NCBI GenBank assembly: GCA_003971905.1 | Contig: RSEE01000025.1 | Location: 558,001 to 622,000, forward strand | Direction of reading: 5' to 3' | From: Moniliella sp. 'wahieum' | Taxonomy: Eukaryota > Basidiomycota > Moniliellomycetes > Moniliellales > Moniliellaceae | DNA: 64,000 nt | Shown here: positions 1-10,058 of the stretch, piece after piece | How positions within the stretch are numbered: position 1 is the stretch's first letter | Layout: every line of letters starts with the position of its first letter | The notes under the pieces: model-generated | Database searches by the model: none | Seen by the model: the letters and a program-made list of their open reading frames with translations, nothing else | What the model was told of the DNA's origin: nothing | Made by a program: the position numbers and the translations under genes

Positions 1-1949
1 ATCCAGCCATTCGGGCCTTGAACGGGGCTCTGACCGCGAGCTTGCGTGGCGCCACCTATGCTCGCTCTCCACCTTCCTCGCCTCGCTCCCCATCCTCCCC
101 ATCCTCCCCCACTTCATCTACTCCCACCCCGTCCCTCCCTCGGCATCCCACCCTTCTTCCGCAACCCCCATCCCATCTGCGTCGCCGGCTATTGGAAACG
201 GGACGGCCCCCGCGGCGTCTGCCCCCTCACCCCCCCTCCCTTTACCTCGTAGGGGCTCTGGCGATTCGGGCGGGAAAGAGAAAAAGACCAAGCGGTCTCC
301 GCTCGGGTTTCTCTTGCTGGGCAAGAAGAACCGATCCAACACGCTTCCTTCGCCGCCTAGCTTGCCACCGCTTCCTTCTGTCCCCACGCTTGCCACCCAG
401 GCTTCTCCCTTCCCCACCTCGAGCGCCGCCAACTCGCCCCATGCGCCTGTTTTGCCTCTGCCCACATCACTCGCCCCCGGCGCCACCAATCAGTCCCCCA
501 CCGCCGAGGGCGGCTTTTGGTCCAGCTTGGACGACCACCCGCGCGGTCGCCCCAGGGGTCGAGTAGCAGCGACGACAGTCCACCTGTCCCTCTATTTCCT
601 CTCCGCCCCAGCCTGGCTCCCGGGCTGCGGGGTCGCAACGCCAAGGAGCGGGGGAAAGCCACTGATACCAGCGATCGTGGACGCCAAACCTTCCAAGCGG
701 AGAAAAAAGCGGTTGAGAAGGAGCGCAAGGCGCGGCTCAAGGCCGAACAGGCGTTGGTCAAGGAACTGGCATCGCTCGATAAGATCGTCAAAGCACACGA
801 TGCCAAGCAGGCAAACAGGGGCCAAGCAAGCCAAGGCCCTGGCCAAGGCCAAAGGCCAACACCCGCACTCCCCCCTTGTCCCACTGACCCCGCAGCAAGG
901 GCGCCGAGCTTTCTTCTTCGCCTGCCTCTCCCACCACCGGTCGCTCCGGCCAAGGCCAAGTCGGGCTTGGCCCGATTCAGCTTGTCAGCAAAAAGTAGCG
1001 CAAAAAGGCCGGGGGGCGACAGAGGGCGGACACATGCCCCCCGCGGCTCCCATCCCGATTCCCTTACCACCCAGCACGCCTTTGGTTCGTCCAGCCCGCC
1101 CCCATCCTTGCCGCCAGTGACAGCGCGCTGCGTACCCGCCGTCGTCTGGTGGCATGCAACGAAGCACTTCGACGCGTCGCGCGCTCGCCGCGCTCGAACA
1201 GCGCAAACCGCGCCGAACGCGGCGGTCATCGTGGTGGGCTGTCGCGCTCCTCCTTATCGGCTGCCGCGTCGGTGCGCGAGTAAGCTCCCGCAAGGCGTTG
1301 ACCGGCGCATCGCAGCGGTCGCCTTCGTCTACGCGAACCAGCAGTCGTGGCTCGAGCCACGAATGGCGCCTGTGTCGGCCACGGCGCCCCTCTCGCTGGG
1401 TGGGGCCGTGCCAGATGGGTTTGCGGTCAGGCGCCGGCGCCGGCGGCGGTGGAGGCGGAATGGATCCCCAAGACTGGGCGAGGGCCGATTGGGTCGAAGA
1501 TGAAGCGAGGCTGCTTCGTCGGACGATGATGTGGACCGGGGCGGTCGTTGGATTTGCAACGCAACCGCGAAAAGGCGGCGGCGCGCAAAGCCCAACGGCC
1601 CGCTGTGCCTGTGCCTGGTCGTGTCTGTGTCTGTGCCTGTTCCTGCACCTGTCCCGTCCCCGTCTGGGCCGGTGCCTGCACCTGCATCTCCCGACCGGAC
1701 GGGCCTACCTGCGTCCGCGACAGCTGCCACCACACGGGCTACCGACCGCGACGCGGCGCCGCGTCCCAAATCTCCCGCCTTGGCGCGCAAACCTGTGCCA
1801 GTAGAGGACCCACAGGCGCCGCTCGCGACTTCTACCTCTCTCGAGCGACTCGGTGCCGGGGCCTATGAACCGGATGCGCAACCCGGCGCAGCAAGAGCTT
1901 GACCGCTTTGTCTTTCCCCGGTCGCCTGCGACGGGTGGGCCGGGCTAGA
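1..1949 (+). CDS. Low-complexity Ser/Pro/Lys-rich protein, 5' partial, frameshifted
   Basis: I do not recognise the family. The plus strand reads as protein throughout, but the frame changes repeatedly. Around 640-850 there is a charged, probably coiled-coil segment (KAVEKERKARLKAEQ) after a Ser/Pro-rich stretch; 1119-1280 encodes an Arg/Ser-rich segment and 1600-1790 a Val/Pro/Ala-rich stretch. The likely C-terminus ends RNPAQQELDRFVFPRSPATG with a TAG at 1947-1949. The start lies upstream of the window. The frame change near 555, where one more C would restore SSSSDDS, is typical of the window-wide homopolymer problem. Function cannot be inferred; only the strand and coding nature are supported, by continuous non-stop composition and charged helix-like sequence. 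Confidence 0.45.
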
Positions 1950-2752
1950 GGGGTGCAAGAGAAAACCAAGAGAAACAAAACGAGAAAGAGGAAGCGGGAT
2001 GGGGATGATGGGGTACGGGCGGGGGGTGAGGAGTGTATCTTGTATCTTAGATCGATGTGCTGCATCCTCGTGGGGCTGCGCGCGCTGTGGGCGGGCAGCG
2101 TGGCGTGTAGACGGGGGGGGGCGTAACCGGTAACTTGGCTATATGCGGCGTCCGATGGCACCGAGTGTACTGATGCATGATGCATGATGCCTGGCCGACG
2201 TAATCGACGTGAGCATCAATGATTAATGAATGGTTCGATGGGAGGGCACCTGCAATTTGAAACAGAGGCAGTGTTGTGTTGGCCGCCACCTACCGCGTGC
2301 GCTCGACGCGGCCCCCCGCGGCCGATCGCCCGCGCCGGTCCGGCACGGGCGCAGTGTCGCGCCGCCTGTGCCCTGTCCGCCCGGGCACGGGGCACAGGCG
2401 CAGTGTGCGCCCGACGGCGCGGAGTGTTGGCGCATCGCTGATCCGGCCGTCCCTGACAGCGGCGGCGTGCCGCTGTGCTGGGTGCTGCGTGGGGAGGCAG
2501 CGGAGGCAGCCCCCGAGCGGCGGGGGCGCAGGGACCAGGTGGGGTGCGTGACGCATGGCGTGCGATGCATGATGCATGCATGATGCAGCGTGCATGCTGC
2601 CCGCAGCAGGCAGCGCAGCGGCGGGCAGCATTTAGCAGCAGCACCGAGCACTGCCACCCAGCACCGTCGGCGGCCGGTCGCTTGTGGCCGTACGCAGGAC
2701 TCGGTGCGCATATTCTGCCCCCCTCCGCCTCCATCGCCCCGCGCCCGCCCCC
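1950..2752. other. Intergenic region, 1950-2752
   Basis: Upstream region of the PSR1-like gene. It is GC-rich with no convincing open frame; long minus-strand frames here are Arg/Ala/Cys-rich shadows. It holds two heptad repeat arrays, annotated separately. I see no RNA gene. Confidence 0.5.
2171..2190. repeat. Heptad array, TGA-TGCA type
   Basis: Nearly three units of TGATGCA in tandem, a 7-bp period made of the palindrome ATGCAT separated by one G. A second degenerate array of the same unit lies at 2555-2592. Confidence 0.85.
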
Positions 2753-2993
2753 ATGAGCGCTGCGGACGTCATCACGCAGGTCGCGCCCGGCCAGACGGTG
2801 CTGCCGCTGGCTGTGCCCCGTCTGAATCCGCCTGCCGCTGCCGCGCCCGCGCGCTCCCTCCGCCCCCTCGGCGTCCGCCGGCGTCCCGCCGGCGCCGACC
2901 CCGTCACCGCCGCTGCCGACGCCGCCCGCGCACACTTTCTCCAGCAGCAGCGCCACGCCCGCCACGCCTTCGGCCTGCCCCCCACCCCCCCCC

Positions 2994-3046
<53 letters not shown>

Positions 3047-5059
3047 CGCTCAGCCCCTCGACCCCCCCCCCCCCAGGACCCTCCCCATGCCCCGCTGCGC
3101 CCCACCTCCTCCGCCGATCCCCCCCCCCCGCCTCCCCATCTCATCACCCAGGCCCCCAGGCCATCGCCCCTGCCCACGCTTACCTCTGCCCCGGCCGTCG
3201 CAGGCCAGACGAACGTCGACCAGTCCTTGGCCGCCGACAGCGAAAAACCTGCTGCGGCCGCCGTTCCCTCTGCCTTTGCCTCTGCCCGTCACGCCCTCGC
3301 TCCCGCCCCATCGCGCTTCTCGGCCACCGATGCCAGTGTGTGGCACAAGTTGTTCTTGCTCCTTACCTGCTCATCCGTCAGCTCTCCCGACCCTGCCCCG
3401 CCCACATCCAATGAATCGTGCGCCCACGAGAAGCCCCCGCCAGCAGGCGAAGGCAGCAAGCAGCTGACCCCCCCGCAACCTGCTACCCAATCGCCCTCCA
3501 ATGCCCTGCGGCCCCCACGTCCCAGGGCTCCCACTCTGGCACACCTTTTTCGACCGGAGAAACCCTGACTTCGGCACCGTCGGCTTCTCCTGGCAAACGG
3601 GATACAACCACGCCTACGCTGGACGAAGAAAATGGACGAGCGAGCGCAGCAGGTGGCACATCCACCTTGTCCAAGAACATGGCCACCGCCAGTTCCTTGG
3701 CGCCCTCCACCAAGAACGATCCCCTTGTTGACACGGCCGATCCTTCTGCCGCACGAACGTTGAACGATATCCCCGAACCCAGCACGCCTGCCATTCCTGC
3801 CACACCCTCGATGGCCTACAACCTCCAAGCACCCTCGATGCGCCACAAGCGCTCGACCGACTCGCGCTGGACCCATGATTCACGTAGCAGCTCGCTCTTT
3901 GCCGGGAACCAGGCGATCGTCGGAGGCACCGTTTTGCCCAGGGACGAAACGGAGGATGTGCTGTCAGCAGCAGTGATGCCGCCGGCTCGGCCTTGGCCCC
4001 GCCAACGCCCAAGATGGACCACCGATCGGTGCGGACCATTACGCCTTCCTCCTCTTCCGTGGTGGAATTGTTAGAGGCAGCACACGGCGATCCAGCCCCT
4101 GAGGACAATAGCATCGTCCCAGCCGGAGACCCAGGAGTCGGTCAGGGTCTTGGCCTGGATCCTCACACCCTCTCTCCCCCCAGGGGAGATGGCAGACACG
4201 CCCTCGCCGGCCCCCGTTGTCTCGTCGGAGGAGGAGGAGACGACGGCGGCAGCAGTTACCTGGCCGACGAGACGGACGAAGGGGAGGGGTGTCCGAAGAG
4301 CAAGCGGCCTATCTGGATGAGCAATGGCTCCAATGGGAACAACAGCAAGAACAACGGTTGATCATGCAAGGTGGTGCAGGCATCCCTCACGACGAGATGG
4401 GCAACCCGCACCCGTTGCTTACCGACTTGCTTCCGATCGACCAGGACGCAAGTGTCTCGTACTCGACTTGGATGAGACCTTGGTCCACTCCTCGTTCAAA
4501 CTCGTCCCCAATGCCGACTTTATTGTGCCGGTCGAAATTGAGGAGGTGGTGCACAGTGTGTACGTGGTCAAGCGGCCTGGGGTGGACGAGTTTTTTGCGC
4601 CGGATGGGGGAATTATTTGAGATTGTAGTCTTTACCGCTTCGTTGAGCAAGGTATGCATCCCCCTCTTCCCCCGCTTCCCCTCCCCTTCCCCCCCTTGTC
4701 CAATTGTGTGCGTTTGCCGGGAAACTGACTTTGGCCTGGGTGCTGTTGGGAAGTACGCGGACCCTGTACTGGATCTCCTGGACATACACCACGTCGTTCG
4801 CCACCGCTTATTCCGCGAATCATGCTTGCAACACCGTGGGATCCTCGTCAAAGATCTCTCACAACTGGGGCGGCCGGTAGGCGATGTGATCATTCTTGAC
4901 AACTCGCCGGCCTCGTACATTTTCCACGCCACCAACGCCGTTCCCGTCTCGTCGTGGTTCTCCGACCCGCATGATACCGAGTTGTTGGACATGTGCCCGT
5001 TCCTGTAAGACTTGGTTGGCGTGCAAGATGTACGAGCGGTGCTCGACTGTGCCCTCTGA
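2753..5059 (+). CDS. PSR1: PSR1-like plasma-membrane CTD-type phosphatase
   Basis: HAD-superfamily protein phosphatase (FCP/SCP class). A long Pro/Ser/Ala-rich N-terminal region (from [14 protein letters not shown]) precedes a C-terminal catalytic domain with the aspartate signature [11 protein letters not shown] (about 4462-4494), [46 protein letters not shown] and [14 protein letters not shown]. Known yeast Psr1/Psr2 act at the plasma membrane in the salt-stress response; that role is inferred. An intron at 4652-4753 joins SLSK to YADPVLD in phase. The frame breaks near 4442 (one G short) and 4592 (one T too many). At 5006-5008 an in-frame TAA stands where the family has Glu; the next 16 codons ([16 protein letters not shown]) match the family C-terminus up to TGA at 5057-5059. 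More frame changes occur in the N-terminal region. Confidence 0.85.
2995..3047 (+). repeat. CTCCTG hexamer microsatellite inside the PSR1-like N-terminus
   Basis: About 8.7 copies of a 6-bp unit directly after a poly-C tract. By frame it would encode Ser-Cys, Leu-Leu or Pro-Ala repeats; Pro-Ala fits the neighbouring composition best, but the adjacent poly-C makes the true frame uncertain. Confidence 0.85.
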
Positions 5060-6301
5060 ATGGAATGGAATGGAATTGAGTTGGATTGGATTGGATTGAT
5101 TGCATTGGTTTGGTCGGTGGTCGGTGGTCGCTTGGGGGGTCCTCCGAGCCTTGTATCGCACACCCCACCACCCAACCCGCTCACCCTGCCCCCCTGCACC
5201 ACCACCCCGTGGCTTGCTTTCGGTGAGGCGGTGCCGCGCCCAGTATATATGCCTTCCTTCCTACCTGTCTACCTGCTGTGCCCATTTCCCGCATCTTCCT
5301 GTCCCTACTCTTCCCCCATGCATCCCATCCTCGGCCTTACTACTGTTTGCTGCAATTCTCGACCTCTGTCTGCATGCGTGGGAACGTTGGTACGTCTGGT
5401 TTCATGGATCATCCCCTTGTCGACCTCCCCCCTCCCGCTCCTTTGTCCCACCCTCCTGCTCCCCTCTCCTCTGTCTGTCTCGCCGTTGTGCTGCTCCTCG
5501 TGTTCTATTCTGTTCTGTTCGCCTTCGACCACTGTTGCCCATTGCTCATTGCCAATTGCCCAGTGCCCATTTCCCATTTCCCTTGACCCCCATCCTTTTT
5601 CTCTCTCTCTCCTCACTGTTCTCCTGTTGCTGCTGGTTTGCGCCTTGCCTGTGCCAACCGGGGCCGGGCGCGGAAGAGCACAGCACGCCATCGCTCCCGC
5701 CCCACTCCGCACGGTACGGTACTCACTGTGGCGTAGGACGGCCCAGCCGGATGTTCACTCCCTCCTGCTCTGTTGCAATTCACATTCTGCATCCAGCTGA
5801 CTTTGGCGGGCAAAGGGCTGACGGGGTGCCAGGTGCCAGGTGACCGGTGCCCGATGCACGGTCGGGGGTAGGAGATTTTCCCTGTACCATTGCATATACG
5901 AACTGAGATAGGCAGTGGTATAGCGTACGTTGTGCGAGAAGCGAAGATGGAGGATTGAAGCATAGTTGGCATTGGGGCCGGGGAATTGAGGACTGATGAT
6001 GCGATGCGGAGTGGACGGTGGATGGGTCGCGTGTGGAGCCACATGGGATGTGCAGGTGACGATGCATGATGTATGTATGGTGCCAGCAGGGGCCGATGGC
6101 GCGCCGTCGGGTGAGAGTCACTAGTCACACAAGACAGGTACTGAGTAGGTGGCGATGAGGCAGTGGTGTATGGCAGTACAAGGGAGGCAACTGGGAGACA
6201 AGCGCAGGGCGGTGCCCTTGGACAATTCCATTTCCCTTCCAAAGCTTCAGCTTCATCAGGAAAACCACTAGGCACTATACTCCGAAGTACACTGGACTGG
6301 A

Positions 6302-6545
6302 TGATGAGACCTGGAGTCCTGATGGTCCTCGAGGGTGATGCAATCGCACTGGTGGTGGTGGTGGTGGTCTAAGCCAACCAGCAACGTCTACAGAGGAACA
6401 ACAAGCAGCGAGTCGCCACCAGGGGCTAACCTGCGGAACAGGGAAAAAAGGAGAGAGAAAACACGGAACTCCCAGGCCTGAGGAGGAACTGAAGGGACAT
6501 TGGCCAAAGCACGAGCCACCCGATGACTCAACATGACATACCGAC
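6302..6545 (+). mobile_element. Half-copy of dispersed foldback/MITE-like repeat
   Basis: This stretch matches 63614-63848 closely over its whole length: both contain GAGACCTGGAGTCC, GGTCCTCGAGGGTGATGCAA, a GGT triplet run, CCACCAGGGGCTAA and end with GCCACCC..GACTCAACA or GCTCAACA. Here only the right half is present. The 63.4 kb copy shows the inverted left arm, so this is probably a truncated member of a non-autonomous foldback family. Confidence 0.8.
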
Positions 6546-7589
6546 CAAAGCCGGTGTGGGGCTCTCTTGTGCTCGTCTTGGTCGGCCTCGACGGCACTAT
6601 GGCGAGTAGGACGGGGGCGCTCCGGTTATTTCCTGACGCTGAACCCCGCATGTCGTAGACATCTCTCATCCAAACATGCGTTAGTTAGACTAGCGAGAGA
6701 GAACCAGCGGAAACCTTATCTACTGATGCTGCGGATATATCACATGGCCCGCCATGGTCGCATGGGCTCATCGGTACGATGCGTTGTGCCTGTCGCGCCT
6801 AGTCCTGCTGCGCCCGATCGCCCAGTGTCAGCGCCTGTGAGAGCATGGGCTGCGTATTAAGTAGTCTTCCCCTCTCTGGAAAGTTCCCCGGATCTGTTTA
6901 TACCTGTCATGAGGCACTTGAGGGCTGGTTCCTTCTGTATATAAGCAGCCATAGGTCTATAAGGCTTCCGCTGTGGTCCTTATTGACCATCCTGTCCACC
7001 TGTTACACATACCCCTTTTACAACCTTTCCATCTCTCTTCCACTTTCTACCATCCTTACGAATTTACGACTCGCGTCTCGGTTCCACTGCAAGCGGCAGT
7101 TACTCGCTCTTGCTCTTCATTAGGACTCCGTCTGATTCCGCCTACTACAGCGCGTCGAATGTGGCAACGCCCCAGGTAATCCAGGTTACCCCAGAGTTCC
7201 TGGGCCCCTTCAACAGGGCCTTTGCACGCAGGCAGCCACTCTACCTAGAGGGTGTGTCCCTCGCCTCCCCACCAGCTCGGTTGGACCAGGATCCGAGGCC
7301 TAACATACCGTACGTGGCTCCGATTGGCCGTCCAAAGCAGAACCCCTAAAAACTCCAGGGGTGGAGCCCATCTCGCGACTCCTCCATGACCTATACCCTG
7401 CTTTCAGCGCTCACTTGGAGACGGCGTGGGCAGTGGGGTGCGGTACAACCGCCAGAGCAGCGCCTGGATTCACTTGCGTTGGAGGGTTACGTGTTACGGG
7501 GCAGGTTGCTTGGGCCCATTGCTCTCGTCTCAGACTCAGAAGTCAGCAGGTTAGGTCGCCGGCTCGCCGGTGCACATGCGCTGGAGCTT

Positions 7590-7641
7590 GTCACATGTCA
7601 CAAGAGACAGTCACCGATCATCGATCACTAGGTCACTAGCA
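7590..7641. repeat. Mixed heptad array (CATG, TCGA, CTAG tetramers)
   Basis: TCA recurs at mostly 7-bp spacing, separated by different self-complementary tetramers: TCA-CATG, TCA-TCGA, TCA-CTAG, TCA-CTAG, with degenerate units between. It shows that the rule, not one sequence, is conserved. Confidence 0.75.
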
Positions 7642-7803
7642 CTACGGCAAAGATGATGCTGATGATGTCACTGGATCGGAGGCCGCCAGGCGGCACACTG
7701 CCCAGCTGCCCGCTCTCGGGCACGGGGCAGCCGGCCAGCCTGGGCCACGCAGACCCAACCCCCTCTGTCCGCCTCGCTCGCTCTTCCCTCTCCATCTCGC
7801 CGC

Positions 7804-9802
7804 ATGGCCGACCCTCCCCCCCGCTCGCTGGGTGGCTACGTGCTCGCGCCAGCGCCTCCGCCCGTCGCCTGGCGCGCAACCTGCGCCCCGGCAGGCGCAG
7901 CGCGTACAAGATGGCCGTCTTGACGCTGCTCACTAGCCTGGCCCAGAGCGTGCCGCTGGCCAACATGTTTGCCGTGTACAAGCGCATCGTGTGCCGCGTC
8001 CAGGCCAGTGCCTGGGGCCCCGCCCTCGGCGCACCCGACGGTGAGACGAGCTGTGATGATCCCTGGGTCGCTCAGCGCACATCCAACTACGCCGCCGCCA
8101 TGGCCACCACGGGCGCGCTCTTTGCTCTTCTTGTCCTTGCCCGGGTCACAGCGCTGACCGAGCGCTTTGGTAGGAAACCGCTATTGCTCGTCACGCTCCT
8201 CGTTCTGACCGTCGGGTACAATGTCTACGCCGTGGCACCCCTCGTGCCGGACGCGATTGCATCGGCTGCGCTCATCTTTGTTTGCCGTTATCTTTCTCGA
8301 GGCCGCGCAGGGCTTGTGCTACGCACCGCAATGCAAGAGTACGTTGTCGACACCACCCGGCCCGACGACCGGGCCGGGATGCTGTCGCTGATCGAAGGGG
8401 TGGGCCAGCTGGGCGCGTTCCCTGGCTCATCGCTGGGTGGCTACTGCCTACGCTGACGGGCTTGTTTGATGCCCCCTTTTATGCGGCCTCGCTTACGTTT
8501 GCCGTGGGCTTTGGCTATGTTGGTCAGCGTGCCCGAATCCAAGCGCTCCACTGCTCACCATTTTTGGGACGGGTGGCAGTACGAGACCGAGTCGGAGCCG
8601 TCGGCGTCCGGGCGGGCCGACCGACCCAGGAAGCTCGTTTGCCCGCCACACATGGTACGATCGGGATTGTGCGCATGGCCGCCCCGGCTAGGAAGTCGAG
8701 CGAGTACCGTGTCGGCCACGTCGGCCCCGAGCTCGAGGTCGCTGATTCTCGTTGGCCCACCTTTCTCTATCCGCTTGTTCCTCCTTGGCCCTGCGCCGCA
8801 AGATCAAGGCAAGCGGGATGGGCCGGAGCGGAACGGATGCGTTGGATGCGCCGTCACTTGGCAGTGGTGATTGTGCTGGAAGAAGCGTTTCAAGTGTTTA
8901 TCCTGCCCCTGCTGTTGCTCTACAATGCCGATGTGCTGCACGCGGCGTGGAGCAAAATGGGATGTTGATTTCTGTGCTTCAAGGCTCCCGCGCCCTGTTC
9001 CTCGTCATCATCTTCCTTCTCTCCTCACCCACTTGCGCCGCTTCACTGCCCACTTGGCCCAACGCCGTCGCCCTGTCCCCGGCCCGATCCGACTCTGCTC
9101 CCGGGCCCGCTCCCGGCCCGATCCGCTCGGAGGCGGAACCGAGCGAAACCTCGCCCTTGCTCGTTTCCGCCGAGCAGCACAGGCGCCATGCCGACGAGCA
9201 CGTTCACTGGCCCTCCTCTCGCCCCCCCGAAGATACGAAGAAGATGAGGAGGCAGGAGAGGGTGCACCTGGCAGTGACAGTGACGCGGGCGACAACTCCG
9301 TGTCAGCCGGGGCGGGGGCCGATAAGGAGGGGGCGCAGGTAGGTGCGCTGGACGCGGGGATCATGGTGCTGTCGTACCTGTGTAGCTGTGCTGCGTTCCT
9401 GCTGATTGCCGCCAGCGGCAGTCGGCGTGCGCCGGGGTGGATGGGACGGCACCCGTTCTGGGTGCAGAGCACGGCCCTCGTCTTGCTCGAGATGGCGCGG
9501 GCGGAACAAGTTTGCGGACGGCCTTGTTTGTCAACCAGACGCCCAAGGATCTGCAGGCGCAGGCGCTGGCGGCGTCGCAGATGATGTGTGCGCTGGTGTA
9601 CTCGGTGACGCCGCTGCTGCTGAGTGGGATCTATGCGTGGTCGCTGCCGGCGGGCATGCCGGGGACGGTGTGGGTGGTCAAGGCGGGCTTGGCGGCGGCG
9701 GCGGCGGTGGTGTCGGTGCCTCTGTGCGTGACTCTCTGGGGGGATCGGCGGGAAGGCGGGGGTACTGACGCTGTGTGGGCTGGCAGGCTGTGGGAGACGT
9801 GA
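7804..9802 (+). CDS. Major facilitator superfamily transporter
   Basis: Membrane transporter with an MFS pattern; substrate unknown. Visible segments are YKMAVLTLLTSLAQSVPL (helix 1), SNYAAAMATTGALFALLVLA, the loop signature TERFGRKPLLLVTLLVL, a helix 4-5 region ending RPDDRAGMLSLIEGVGQLG, LFDAPFYAASLTFAVGFGYV, a hydrophilic central loop with VPESKRSTAHHFWDG, VIVLEEAFQVFILPLLLLYN, an acidic loop (YEEDEEAGEGAPGSDSD), then IMVLSYLCSCAAFLLIAAS, MMCALVYSVTPLLLSGIYAW and a final helix, ending at TGA 9800-9802. About twelve helices are expected. Frame changes at about 8290, 8530, 8960 and 9490 split it into at least four pieces. The start at 7804 (MADPPPRS) is the best ATG but needs a frameshift to join helix 1; 7653 is an alternative. 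Confidence 0.8.
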
Positions 9803-10058
9803 GGCGGGTGGTGGTGTTAATGAGTGGATGCATGCTGGGAGATGCGGCGGCTGCGGCCGCAGCAGAAGACGGCGACAGCCAGCGTAGCGCCAGCGCAGGG
9901 CAGACAGGCACGGGGCCAGTGCTCGTAGGCGAGCGCTGCGGTGACGTCACAGAGGGGCGCCGTGCGGGCGGGCCCGTGGGGGGCAGTGCTGGCACTGGCC
10001 GCGGCTACGGCGCGCGCGGCCCGCCAGCGCCGGTGCTCCAAGCGACCACCCCTGCAGG

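Larger units (their letters stand above)
5060..7803. other. Intergenic region, 5060-7803
   Basis: Follows the PSR1-like gene. It opens with degenerate TGGAA/TGGAT pentamers (5058-5105), then a C/T-rich stretch to about 5800 whose long frames are low-complexity. It holds a copy of a dispersed foldback repeat (6302-6545), a TATATAAG box (about 6937-6944) followed by a C/T-rich stretch and a short open frame with no ATG (7110-7349), and a heptad array (7590-7641). No complete gene is supported. Confidence 0.5.

Noticed and set aside
2216-2965. Minus-strand ORF overlapping the PSR1-like start
   Set aside because: Arg/Ala/Cys-rich antisense shadow of GC-rich sequence, overlapping the well-supported plus-strand gene.
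5006-5008. Alternative genetic code with TAA for Glu
   Set aside because: Only one such case was seen; other genes end at TAA, TAG or TGA in the normal way, for example HOM2 at TAA 48141-48143.
5305-5712. Minus-strand ORF of 135 codons
   Set aside because: It derives from repeated CCCATTG/CCAATTG words in a C/T-rich 3' region; no domain, no splice or start support.
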